This document shows, in pieces, positions 42,398-57,300 of a stretch of DNA of 64,000 nt (positions within the stretch are counted from its first letter, which is position 1; the number at the start of each line of letters is the position of its first letter). A model generated the notes under the pieces. It was given only the letters and a program-made list of their open reading frames with translations, did no database searches and was not told the origin of the DNA. Origin of the DNA: Arcobacter venerupis. GTDB taxonomy: Bacteria > Campylobacterota > Campylobacteria > Campylobacterales > Arcobacteraceae. The stretch is from the NCBI RefSeq assembly GCF_013201665.1, contig NZ_CP053840.1, positions 248,001-312,000 on the forward strand. Direction: 5' to 3'. The translations under genes were made by a program, and so were the position numbers.

Positions 42398-45300
42398 ATG
42401 AAGTTAACAATTAAAACTGAAAATGGTCAAAGAGTTGTAGATTTAAAAAATGATTTACAATTTAAGGCCTTAAAAGGTGAAGAGTATGTCTTCTCAAATG
42501 GTTTCTCAAATTATGTTTTAAATTTTAAAGATAATCAAGAGTCAGTTGTTCTAACTTTTAATGTGAATGGTAAATCAATAAAAGTGGAACTAAATGGAAT
42601 TGTTCCACTTCTTCAAGCTAATACATCGGATATGTCTAATCCAACAGCAATTATTATTAATAAAGATATAAATAATAAAGATGTTGATAATATTATTGAT
42701 AACACTTCTTTTAATGGAGGAGAGATAATTAATCAATTAGAATCATTAATGTCTAACCCTATTGATCTAGGTAATAGTAAGGCTACTAATTTAACATTAA
42801 TAACTGATTATCAAACATTATTAGAATCTCTTGGTGCAGCAGCTGCAGGTGGTGATGCCGGAGGAAATACAAGTAATGGTTCAACATTTAACTCTACATT
42901 TTCATTAACTGCTGGTGCATTAAATGGTATTGCAGATAGTGCTAGAGGAGAAAATTTAACAGAATCTATATCTACTACTCCTGTTGATTCAGGGAATACA
43001 ATAGCTATAGCTAACACAACTCCAGTAACAGCAACAATTATAATTGGTGATGCAGGAAGTGTAAAAGAAGCAGATGGAGCAATATTAACATATTCAGTAA
43101 AACTATCAAACGCAGTTGGATCAGATGTAGAAGTAGATTTAACAACAGGTGGAACCGCTTCAAAAGGTGATGATTATACTAATACATTACAATACTCAAC
43201 AAATGGTGGAACAACTTGGTTAGATGTACCAGCAACTGGAAAAGTAACACTGCCAGCAGATGGATCTTCTGTTCTTGTAAAAGTAACAGTAAAAGATGAT
43301 GCAATAACTGAAAATGATGAAACAGTAACATTAACAGCAACAACAACAGATGCACAAATTACAACACAAACAGCAACAGGAACAGGAATAATCACAGATG
43401 ATAGAGGAAATGATAATCCAGATGTAGATGAAGATGTAAAAGCAAATATTGAAGTAACTGATGCAGGAAGTGTAAAAGAAGCAGATGGAGCAATATTAAC
43501 ATATTCAGTAAAACTATCAAACGCAGTTGGATCAGATGTAGAAGTAGATTTAACAACAGGTGGAACCGCTTCAAAAGGTGATGATTATACTAATACATTA
43601 CAATACTCAACAAATGGTGGAACAACTTGGTTAGATGTACCAGCAACTGGAAAAGTAACACTGCCAGCAGATGGATCTTCTGTTCTTGTAAAAGTAACAG
43701 TAAAAGATGATGCAATAACTGAAAATGATGAAACAGTAACATTAACAGCAACAACAACAGATGCACAAATTACAACACAAACAGCAACAGGAACAGGAAT
43801 AATCACAGATGATAGAGGAAATGATAATCCAGATGTAGATGAAGATGTAAAAGCAAATATTGAAGTAACTGATGCAGGAAGTGTAAAAGAAGCAGATGGA
43901 GCAATATTAACATATTCAGTAAAACTATCAAACGCAGTTGGATCAGATGTAGAAGTAGATTTAACAACAGGTGGAACCGCTTCAAAAGGTGATGATTATA
44001 CTAATACATTACAATACTCAACAAATGGTGGAACAACTTGGTTAGATGTACCAGCAACTGGAAAAGTAACACTGCCAGCAGATGGATCTTCTGTTCTTGT
44101 AAAAGTAACAGTAAAAGATGATGCAATAACTGAAAATGATGAAACAGTAACATTAACAGCAACAACAACAGATGCACAAATTACAACACAAACAGCAACA
44201 GGAACAGGAATAATCACAGATGATAGAGGAAATGATAATCCAGATGTAGATGAAGATGTAAAAGCAAATATTGAAGTAACTGATGCAGGAAGTGTAAAAG
44301 AAGCAGATGGAGCAATATTAACATATTCAGTAAAACTATCAAACGCAGTTGGATCAGATGTAGAAGTAGATTTAACAACAGGTGGAACCGCTTCAAAAGG
44401 TGATGATTATACTAATACATTACAATACTCAACAAATGGTGGAACAACTTGGTTAGATGTACCAGCAACTGGAAAAGTAACACTGCCAGCAGATGGATCT
44501 TCTGTTCTTGTAAAAGTAACAGTAAAAGATGATGCAATAACTGAAAATGATGAAACAGTAACATTAACAGCAACAACAACAGATGCACAAATTACAACAC
44601 AAACAGCAACAGGAACAGGAATAATCACAGATGATAGAGGAAATGATAATCCAGATGTAGATGAAGATGTAAAAGCAAATATTGAAGTAACTGATGCAGG
44701 AAGTGTAAAAGAAGCAGATGGAGCAATATTAACATATTCAGTAAAACTATCAAACGCAGTTGGATCAGATGTAGAAGTAGATTTAACAACAGGTGGAACC
44801 GCTTCAAAAGGTGATGATTATACTAATACATTACAATACTCAACAAATGGTGGAACAACTTGGTTAGATGTACCAGCAACTGGAAAAGTAACACTGCCAG
44901 CAGATGGATCTTCTGTTCTTGTAAAAGTAACAGTAAAAGATGATGCAATAACTGAAAATGATGAAACAGTAACATTAACAGCAACAACAACAGATGCACA
45001 AATTACAACACAAACAGCAACAGGAACAGGAATAATCACAGATGATAGAGGAAATGATAATCCAGATGTAGATGAAGATGTAAAAGCAAATATTGAAGTA
45101 ACTGATGCAGGAAGTGTAAAAGAAGCAGATGGAGCAATATTAACATATTCAGTAAAACTATCAAACGCAGTTGGATCAGATGTAGAAGTAGATTTAACAA
45201 CAGGTGGAACCGCTTCAAAAGGTGATGATTATACTAATACATTACAATACTCAACAAATGGTGGAACAACTTGGTTAGATGTACCAGCAACTGGAAAAGT

Positions 45301-48300
45301 AACACTGCCAGCAGATGGATCTTCTGTTCTTGTAAAAGTAACAGTAAAAGATGATGCAATAACTGAAAATGATGAAACAGTAACATTAACAGCAACAACA
45401 ACAGATGCACAAATTACAACACAAACAGCAACAGGAACAGGAATAATCACAGATGATAGAGGAAATGATAATCCAGATGTAGATGAAGATGTAAAAGCAA
45501 ATATTGAAGTAACTGATGCAGGAAGTGTAAAAGAAGCAGATGGAGCAATATTAACATATTCAGTAAAACTATCAAACGCAGTTGGATCAGATGTAGAAGT
45601 AGATTTAACAACAGGTGGAACCGCTTCAAAAGGTGATGATTATACTAATACATTACAATACTCAACAAATGGTGGAACAACTTGGTTAGATGTACCAGCA
45701 ACTGGAAAAGTAACACTGCCAGCAGATGGATCTTCTGTTCTTGTAAAAGTAACAGTAAAAGATGATGCAATAACTGAAAATGATGAAACAGTAACATTAA
45801 CAGCAACAACAACAGATGCACAAATTACAACACAAACAGCAACAGGAACAGGAATAATCACAGATGATAGAGGAAATGATAATCCAGATGTAGATGAAGA
45901 TGTAAAAGCAAATATTGAAGTAACTGATGCAGGAAGTGTAAAAGAAGCAGATGGAGCAATATTAACATATTCAGTAAAACTATCAAACGCAGTTGGATCA
46001 GATGTAGAAGTAGATTTAACAACAGGTGGAACCGCTTCAAAAGGTGATGATTATACTAATACATTACAATACTCAACAAATGGTGGAACAACTTGGTTAG
46101 ATGTACCAGCAACTGGAAAAGTAACACTGCCAGCAGATGGATCTTCTGTTCTTGTAAAAGTAACAGTAAAAGATGATGCAATAACTGAAAATGATGAAAC
46201 AGTAACATTAACAGCAACAACAACAGATGCACAAATTACAACACAAACAGCAACAGGAACAGGAATAATCACAGATGATAGAGGAAATGATAATCCAGAT
46301 GTAGATGAAGATGTAAAAGCAAATATTGAAGTAACTGATGCAGGAAGTGTAAAAGAAGCAGATGGAGCAATATTAACATATTCAGTAAAACTATCAAACG
46401 CAGTTGGATCAGATGTAGAAGTAGATTTAACAACAGGTGGAACCGCTTCAAAAGGTGATGATTATACTAATACATTACAATACTCAACAAATGGTGGAAC
46501 AACTTGGTTAGATGTACCAGCAACTGGAAAAGTAACACTGCCAGCAGATGGATCTTCTGTTCTTGTAAAAGTAACAGTAAAAGATGATGCAATAACTGAA
46601 AATGATGAAACAGTAACATTAACAGCAACAACAACAGATGCACAAATTACAACACAAACAGCAACAGGAACAGGAATAATCACAGATGATAGAGGAAATG
46701 ATAATCCAGATGTAGATGAAGATGTAAAAGCAAATATTGAAGTAACTGATGCAGGAAGTGTAAAAGAAGCAGATGGAGCAATATTAACATATTCAGTAAA
46801 ACTATCAAACGCAGTTGGATCAGATGTAGAAGTAGATTTAACAACAGGTGGAACCGCTTCAAAAGGTGATGATTATACTAATACATTACAATACTCAACA
46901 AATGGTGGAACAACTTGGTTAGATGTACCAGCAACTGGAAAAGTAACACTGCCAGCAGATGGATCTTCTGTTCTTGTAAAAGTAACAGTAAAAGATGATG
47001 CAATAACTGAAAATGATGAAACAGTAACATTAACAGCAACAACAACAGATGCACAAATTACAACACAAACAGCAACAGGAACAGGAATAATCACAGATGA
47101 TAGAGGAAATGATAATCCAGATGTAGATGAAGATGTAAAAGCAAATATTGAAGTAACTGATGCAGGAAGTGTAAAAGAAGCAGATGGAGCAATATTAACA
47201 TATTCAGTAAAACTATCAAACGCAGTTGGATCAGATGTAGAAGTAGATTTAACAACAGGTGGAACCGCTTCAAAAGGTGATGATTATACTAATACATTAC
47301 AATACTCAACAAATGGTGGAACAACTTGGTTAGATGTACCAGCAACTGGAAAAGTAACACTGCCAGCAGATGGATCTTCTGTTCTTGTAAAAGTAACAGT
47401 AAAAGATGATGCAATAACTGAAAATGATGAAACAGTAACATTAACAGCAACAACAACAGATGCACAAATTACAACACAAACAGCAACAGGAACAGGAATA
47501 ATCACAGATGATAGAGGAAATGATAATCCAGATGTAGATGAAGATGTAAAAGCAAATATTGAAGTAACTGATGCAGGAAGTGTAAAAGAAGCAGATGGAG
47601 CAATATTAACATATTCAGTAAAACTATCAAACGCAGTTGGATCAGATGTAGAAGTAGATTTAACAACAGGTGGAACCGCTTCAAAAGGTGATGATTATAC
47701 TAATACATTACAATACTCAACAAATGGTGGAACAACTTGGTTAGATGTACCAGCAACTGGAAAAGTAACACTGCCAGCAGATGGATCTTCTGTTCTTGTA
47801 AAAGTAACAGTAAAAGATGATGCAATAACTGAAAATGATGAAACAGTAACATTAACAGCAACAACAACAGATGCACAAATTACAACACAAACAGCAACAG
47901 GAACAGGAATAATCACAGATGATAGAGGAAATGATAATCCAGATGTAGATGAAGATGTAAAAGCAAATATTGAAGTAACTGATGCAGGAAGTGTAAAAGA
48001 AGCAGATGGAGCAATATTAACATATTCAGTAAAACTATCAAACGCAGTTGGATCAGATGTAGAAGTAGATTTAACAACAGGTGGAACCGCTTCAAAAGGT
48101 GATGATTATACTAATACATTACAATACTCAACAAATGGTGGAACAACTTGGTTAGATGTACCAGCAACTGGAAAAGTAACACTGCCAGCAGATGGATCTT
48201 CTGTTCTTGTAAAAGTAACAGTAAAAGATGATGCAATAACTGAAAATGATGAAACAGTAACATTAACAGCAACAACAACAGATGCACAAATTACAACACA

Positions 48301-51300
48301 AACAGCAACAGGAACAGGAATAATCACAGATGATAGAGGAAATGATAATCCAGATGTAGATGAAGATGTAAAAGCAAATATTGAAGTAACTGATGCAGGA
48401 AGTGTAAAAGAAGCAGATGGAGCAATATTAACATATTCAGTAAAACTATCAAACGCAGTTGGATCAGATGTAGAAGTAGATTTAACAACAGGTGGAACCG
48501 CTTCAAAAGGTGATGATTATACTAATACATTACAATACTCAACAAATGGTGGAACAACTTGGTTAGATGTACCAGCAACTGGAAAAGTAACACTGCCAGC
48601 AGATGGATCTTCTGTTCTTGTAAAAGTAACAGTAAAAGATGATGCAATAACTGAAAATGATGAAACAGTAACATTAACAGCAACAACAACAGATGCACAA
48701 ATTACAACACAAACAGCAACAGGAACAGGAATAATCACAGATGATAGAGGAAATGATAATCCAGATGTAGATGAAGATGTAAAAGCAAATATTGAAGTAA
48801 CTGATGCAGGAAGTGTAAAAGAAGCAGATGGAGCAATATTAACATATTCAGTAAAACTATCAAACGCAGTTGGATCAGATGTAGAAGTAGATTTAACAAC
48901 AGGTGGAACCGCTTCAAAAGGTGATGATTATACTAATACATTACAATACTCAACAAATGGTGGAACAACTTGGTTAGATGTACCAGCAACTGGAAAAGTA
49001 ACACTGCCAGCAGATGGATCTTCTGTTCTTGTAAAAGTAACAGTAAAAGATGATGCAATAACTGAAAATGATGAAACAGTAACATTAACAGCAACAACAA
49101 CAGATGCACAAATTACAACACAAACAGCAACAGGAACAGGAATAATCACAGATGATAGAGGAAATGATAATCCAGATGTAGATGAAGATGTAAAAGCAAA
49201 TATTGAAGTAACTGATGCAGGAAGTGTAAAAGAAGCAGATGGAGCAATATTAACATATTCAGTAAAACTATCAAACGCAGTTGGATCAGATGTAGAAGTA
49301 GATTTAACAACAGGTGGAACCGCTTCAAAAGGTGATGATTATACTAATACATTACAATACTCAACAAATGGTGGAACAACTTGGTTAGATGTACCAGCAA
49401 CTGGAAAAGTAACACTGCCAGCAGATGGATCTTCTGTTCTTGTAAAAGTAACAGTAAAAGATGATGCAATAACTGAAAATGATGAAACAGTAACATTAAC
49501 AGCAACAACAACAGATGCACAAATTACAACACAAACAGCAACAGGAACAGGAATAATCACAGATGATAGAGGAAATGATAATCCAGATGTAGATGAAGAT
49601 GTAAAAGCAAATATTGAAGTAACTGATGCAGGAAGTGTAAAAGAAGCAGATGGAGCAATATTAACATATTCAGTAAAACTATCAAACGCAGTTGGATCAG
49701 ATGTAGAAGTAGATTTAACAACAGGTGGAACCGCTTCAAAAGGTGATGATTATACTAATACATTACAATACTCAACAAATGGTGGAACAACTTGGTTAGA
49801 TGTACCAGCAACTGGAAAAGTAACACTGCCAGCAGATGGATCTTCTGTTCTTGTAAAAGTAACAGTAAAAGATGATGCAATAACTGAAAATGATGAAACA
49901 GTAACATTAACAGCAACAACAACAGATGCACAAATTACAACACAAACAGCAACAGGAACAGGAATAATCACAGATGATAGAGGAAATGATAATCCAGATG
50001 TAGATGAAGATGTAAAAGCAAATATTGAAGTAACTGATGCAGGAAGTGTAAAAGAAGCAGATGGAGCAATATTAACATATTCAGTAAAACTATCAAACGC
50101 AGTTGGATCAGATGTAGAAGTAGATTTAACAACAGGTGGAACCGCTTCAAAAGGTGATGATTATACTAATACATTACAATACTCAACAAATGGTGGAACA
50201 ACTTGGTTAGATGTACCAGCAACTGGAAAAGTAACACTGCCAGCAGATGGATCTTCTGTTCTTGTAAAAGTAACAGTAAAAGATGATGCAATAACTGAAA
50301 ATGATGAAACAGTAACATTAACAGCAACAACAACAGATGCACAAATTACAACACAAACAGCAACAGGAACAGGAATAATCACAGATGATAGAGGAAATGA
50401 TAATCCAGATGTAGATGAAGATGTAAAAGCAAATATTGAAGTAACTGATGCAGGAAGTGTAAAAGAAGCAGATGGAGCAATATTAACATATTCAGTAAAA
50501 CTATCAAACGCAGTTGGATCAGATGTAGAAGTAGATTTAACAACAGGTGGAACCGCTTCAAAAGGTGATGATTATACTAATACATTACAATACTCAACAA
50601 ATGGTGGAACAACTTGGTTAGATGTACCAGCAACTGGAAAAGTAACACTGCCAGCAGATGGATCTTCTGTTCTTGTAAAAGTAACAGTAAAAGATGATGC
50701 AATAACTGAAAATGATGAAACAGTAACATTAACAGCAACAACAACAGATGCACAAATTACAACACAAACAGCAACAGGAACAGGAATAATCACAGATGAT
50801 AGAGGAAATGATAATCCAGATGTAGATGAAGATGTAAAAGCAAATATTGAAGTAACTGATGCAGGAAGTGTAAAAGAAGCAGATGGAGCAATATTAACAT
50901 ATTCAGTAAAACTATCAAACGCAGTTGGATCAGATGTAGAAGTAGATTTAACAACAGGTGGAACCGCTTCAAAAGGTGATGATTATACTAATACATTACA
51001 ATACTCAACAAATGGTGGAACAACTTGGTTAGATGTACCAGCAACTGGAAAAGTAACACTGCCAGCAGATGGATCTTCTGTTCTTGTAAAAGTAACAGTA
51101 AAAGATGATGCAATAACTGAAAATGATGAAACAGTAACATTAACAGCAACAACAACAGATGCACAAATTACAACACAAACAGCAACAGGAACAGGAATAA
51201 TCACAGATGATAGAGGAAATGATAATCCAGATGTAGATGAAGATGTAAAAGCAAATATTGAAGTAACTGATGCAGGAAGTGTAAAAGAAGCAGATGGAGC

Positions 51301-54300
51301 AATATTAACATATTCAGTAAAACTATCAAACGCAGTTGGATCAGATGTAGAAGTAGATTTAACAACAGGTGGAACCGCTTCAAAAGGTGATGATTATACT
51401 AATACATTACAATACTCAACAAATGGTGGAACAACTTGGTTAGATGTACCAGCAACTGGAAAAGTAACACTGCCAGCAGATGGATCTTCTGTTCTTGTAA
51501 AAGTAACAGTAAAAGATGATGCAATAACTGAAAATGATGAAACAGTAACATTAACAGCAACAACAACAGATGCACAAATTACAACACAAACAGCAACAGG
51601 AACAGGAATAATCACAGATGATAGAGGAAATGATAATCCAGATGTAGATGAAGATGTAAAAGCAAATATTGAAGTAACTGATGCAGGAAGTGTAAAAGAA
51701 GCAGATGGAGCAATATTAACATATTCAGTAAAACTATCAAACGCAGTTGGATCAGATGTAGAAGTAGATTTAACAACAGGTGGAACCGCTTCAAAAGGTG
51801 ATGATTATACTAATACATTACAATACTCAACAAATGGTGGAACAACTTGGTTAGATGTACCAGCAACTGGAAAAGTAACACTGCCAGCAGATGGATCTTC
51901 TGTTCTTGTAAAAGTAACAGTAAAAGATGATGCAATAACTGAAAATGATGAAACAGTAACATTAACAGCAACAACAACAGATGCACAAATTACAACACAA
52001 ACAGCAACAGGAACAGGAATAATCACAGATGATAGAGGAAATGATAATCCAGATGTAGATGAAGATGTAAAAGCAAATATTGAAGTAACTGATGCAGGAA
52101 GTGTAAAAGAAGCAGATGGAGCAATATTAACATATTCAGTAAAACTATCAAACGCAGTTGGATCAGATGTAGAAGTAGATTTAACAACAGGTGGAACCGC
52201 TTCAAAAGGTGATGATTATACTAATACATTACAATACTCAACAAATGGTGGAACAACTTGGTTAGATGTACCAGCAACTGGAAAAGTAACACTGCCAGCA
52301 GATGGATCTTCTGTTCTTGTAAAAGTAACAGTAAAAGATGATGCAATAACTGAAAATGATGAAACAGTAACATTAACAGCAACAACAACAGATGCACAAA
52401 TTACAACACAAACAGCAACAGGAACAGGAATAATCACAGATGATAGAGGAAATGATAATCCAGATGTAGATGAAGATGTAAAAGCAAATATTGAAGTAAC
52501 TGATGCAGGAAGTGTAAAAGAAGCAGATGGAGCAATATTAACATATTCAGTAAAACTATCAAACGCAGTTGGATCAGATGTAGAAGTAGATTTAACAACA
52601 GGTGGAACCGCTTCAAAAGGTGATGATTATACTAATACATTACAATACTCAACAAATGGTGGAACAACTTGGTTAGATGTACCAGCAACTGGAAAAGTAA
52701 CACTGCCAGCAGATGGATCTTCTGTTCTTGTAAAAGTAACAGTAAAAGATGATGCAATAACTGAAAATGATGAAACAGTAACATTAACAGCAACAACAAC
52801 AGATGCACAAATTACAACACAAACAGCAACAGGAACAGGAATAATCACAGATGATAGAGGAAATGATAATCCAGATGTAGATGAAGATGTAAAAGCAAAT
52901 ATTGAAGTAACTGATGCAGGAAGTGTAAAAGAAGCAGATGGAGCAATATTAACATATTCAGTAAAACTATCAAACGCAGTTGGATCAGATGTAGAAGTAG
53001 ATTTAACAACAGGTGGAACCGCTTCAAAAGGTGATGATTATACTAATACATTACAATACTCAACAAATGGTGGAACAACTTGGTTAGATGTACCAGCAAC
53101 TGGAAAAGTAACACTGCCAGCAGATGGATCTTCTGTTCTTGTAAAAGTAACAGTAAAAGATGATGCAATAACTGAAAATGATGAAACAGTAACATTAACA
53201 GCAACAACAACAGATGCACAAATTACAACACAAACAGCAACAGGAACAGGAATAATCACAGATGATGACATAGCACCTGTAACAGTAACTGTATCAGAGG
53301 AAGGTTTGGCTAATGGAATTCCTGATAATAATGGTACACCAACAGATAGTACAAATGAAACAAGTGTTGAAGGAACTATTAACATTAGTAATTTAAATCT
53401 TTCTTCAAATAAAGAGTTTATGTTAAATATTCCATCAATTACTTTATCTTCACATGGAGAAGAGATAGTTTGGGAATTAAATGCTGATAAAAATGAATTA
53501 ATTGGTAAAACAAGTGGTGAAGATGCAATAAAAGTTACGATTGATGAAACAGGAAAATATTCAGTTGAGTTATTAAAACCTATTGATCATCCAGTAAATA
53601 GTGTTGAAGATGTTGTAAGTTTTGACATTAATGTAACTGTAAAAGATGGTACATTCCAAACAGATACAAAATTTACAATTAATATTGAAGATGATATGCC
53701 AACTGTTGAAGATACAACTATTGTATGGACACAATCTACTACTATTCCAGATATATTTACTGGAAATGTAAGCTTTACAGGAAATGGTGGAACACATTCT
53801 TCTTATTCTTTTGCAGGTGGTTCAGTTTTAGTTACTGGAAAAGGATTTACAAGTAGTACGGATTTAGATTTAGTAGATGCATCATTGAGCCAAAGTTCAG
53901 GTGGTTTGGGCGTTGCTAGTTCTTCTTCTCCTTATCATAATGTTTCAAATGAAGTTGATTATAGAAAAACAGCTAATGGTGAAGGTGCATCTGAAGAGTT
54001 AATTATTAAATTAGAAGATGGAAAAATATCTTATGGTGCTAAAATAAATTTTGCATACATGTATGGTGGCGAATTAGAAGTTGGTATTGCAGAATTTTAT
54101 AGAGATGGTGTTTTAGTTTCTACTCAAACATTTAGTTCAAATGCATCAAGTGGAAATTATGCTGCTAATTTTGAAGTATTAGATGGTGGCTTTGATACAA
54201 TCATTATAAAAGCAACTGATAATGGAAACTCATTTAATGTAAAAGATAATAGTGATTTTGCAGTTACAGGTGTTGAATTCTTAGGAACAACAGCTCCTCA

Positions 54301-57300
54301 AGCTAGCTCTTACGGTGAAGGCACAATTTCATATGGATATGGTGCAGATGGAGCAGGAAGTTTAGGATTTACAAATGTTAAAGATAACCTTACTTTAACA
54401 GATGGAACTACTGTAACTGTTACAACAACAGCTACTTCAATAATCGCAAAAGATTCAAATGGAGAATTGGTTTTCCAAGTTCAATTAACTCCAAGTACAG
54501 GAAAATGGGAATTCTATCAATATAAAGATTTTTTAATTGGTGATGGAACAAAAGAAACATTAGATATTTCTTTTAAAGTTGTTGATGCTGATGGTGATGG
54601 AGTTGATGGTTCAATAACGATTGGTGTTAATAAATTACCAACATCTTCAGACGACTCAATAGAAATATTAGAAGATAATAATCACACATTAACATTAAAT
54701 GACTTTGGAAATAATAGTAATGACTTCACAAAAGTTAAAATTGAAACATTACCAACAAATGGCATCTTATTATTAGCAGGTGTTGCAATTATTGCTGGTC
54801 AAGAAATTAGTAAAAGTGACATTGAATCTGGTAAATTAGTATTTAAACCTACAGAAAATTCAGATGCAGATAGTGGCTTTTCATTTAAAATAACTAATGG
54901 AACATTGTGGAGTGCATCATACAATACAGATATTAATATCGCAGCTGTTGCAGATAAACCAACAGCAAGTATTAGCGTTACAAAAATAACATCAAGTGAT
55001 GATGGAAGTTCAGGTTCTTCTAATCAAACAAACACAGACTTTAATGATTTAGATTTATTAACTGCTTCAACACAAGGTTCAAGAAAATATGAGAATTTAG
55101 ATCAAGATTTAGTATATAGTGGAACTAATGATATAGTTAAAGATTATCAAAATGCAAATGCTACAAATATAACAACTGATAAAGGTAATGATACATTAGA
55201 ATTCCAAAGTGCAAATAATAAAAATATTAACACTGGTGCAGGTGATGATAAAGTTATTATTAATCAAGGTTCAAGTGGAAATAATGTTCAACTAGGTGAG
55301 GGTAATAATAGTCTTACAATTGGTGGAAGTTTAAATCAAGGTACAACTCAAGCTGGTGCTGGAAATGATACTTTGATTGTTAATCAAGGGGCAAGTGGAA
55401 CACAAGTTAATTTAGGAGATGGAAATAATACAATTAGTATTAAAGAATCTTTAAATTCAAGTAATATCTCTACAGGAAATGGTAATGACACTTTAATCAT
55501 TGGAAATAATTCTGATGGTAATACTATCTATACTGGTGGAGGAGCTGATAAAGTTCAAATTAATGGAAATGTACAAGATACTAAAATAGATTTATCTGAT
55601 GGAAATGATAGCATTAAATTATCTTCACAAAGTAATGTAAACTTTAATATAAATACAGTGATTGATGGAGGAAAAGGAGATGATACTTTATACTTCTCAG
55701 GAAAAATGGAAGATTATAAAGTTGCAGTTGGTGTAGATACAGGAAACTCAGCATTGATTTCATGGGCCCAATTTGTTGAAATGAATAAAAATGCTGATGG
55801 ATATGCAAATAAAGAGTTTACAATTTATGAAGTTGATGGAAATGGAACTTTACAAGGATCAAAATTCGTTGTAAAAAATATTGAAAATGTTGTTTTTGAA
55901 TCTAGTGAAAATAGTGGAACAGTAACAACAAATGATTATAAAGTTGATATAAGTGCAGCACTAGCAGATTTAGATGGAAGTGAAACACTTACTGTAACTA
56001 TAAATAATGTTCCAACAGGAGCAACACTTACAAGTACAGCTTATACATTAGTAGATAATGGAAATAACACTTGGAGTGTAACTATTCCAGCAGGAACAAA
56101 ATCAATTAGTGATTCAATAACAATGAGTGTTCCAAAATCAAATACAGAGACTGTTAATTTAGAAATAACAGCAAGAGCTACAGAATCAAATGATAATACA
56201 AATGGCTTAAATTTTGCAGAAGCAACGGCTAATGATGGAGTTCCAGCAACTACAGATGATAAAATAACTACTAATGAAGATACATCAAAAGTACTAACTC
56301 TTTCAGATTTTGGTACATATAGCAATGGTAATGGAGATGCAATAAGTTCGATTAAAATAAACACATTGCCAACAAATGGTGTATTAATGTTTAATGGAGC
56401 AGCAATAAGCGCGGGTGTAGTTTTAAATGCTAGTGATATAAATAGTGGGAAATTAGTATTTATTCCAAACAATAACACAGATTTAGATAGCTCATTTACT
56501 TTCCAAGTTAGTGATTCAAAAGATTGGAGTATGACACATACAACTTCAATTGAAGTTATTGCAGTTGCAGATAAACCAACTGCAAATATAAATGTTGAAA
56601 GAAGTGTAACTATTGATACTTCAAATGTTACAGATACTTCAAAAGGTTATACAGTAACAGCATATAATACAAGTGGAAACCAAACAACAATTTCAACTGT
56701 AGATGGCACTAATCATAATGGATTTGGGGTTTCTGGGGCAAGTTCAGGGGATACAACAGAAATAGGTTATAACAATACAACTAAATCATCAGAAGTTCTA
56801 AAAGTAGCTTTTGAAAATGATGTTTCAAGTGTTGATGTAACTTTTGCATATAAAAATCCAAATGAAACAGCAGTTGTTAAATTCTATAAAGATGGAGTTT
56901 TAGTAGGTACTCAAATACTTACAGGAGGAACAGATACTGTAGATGGTCCTTTCACTTTAACAGCAGATAATGGTGCTGCCTTTGATGAAGTTAGCTTTTC
57001 AGCCCTAGGAAAAGATGATGATTATTTAATAAATAAAATAAGCTTTACAGAAGTAGAAACAAATAGCTCAGGTGCAATTGTTGGTGACATATATAATGTA
57101 GATATAAGTGCAGCCTTAGCAGATACAGATGGAAGTGAATCATTAACAGTAACAATTACAAATGTACCAACGGGAGCAACACTTTCAAGTGATAGTTATA
57201 CATTAGTAGATAATGGAAATCACACTTGGAGTGTAACAATTCCAGCAGGAACATCATCTATTGCTGATTCAATAACAATGAGTGTTCCAACATCAAATAC

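Noticed and set aside
43049-53266. CRISPR-like or noncoding satellite array
   Set aside because: The 411-bp units have no unique spacers, their length is a multiple of three, and the plus frame stays open through all copies as part of one gene.
43174-53385. Series of 60- and 73-codon minus-strand frames repeated every 411 bases
   Set aside because: They are mirror images of the adhesin repeat, without ribosome binding sites or family resemblance.
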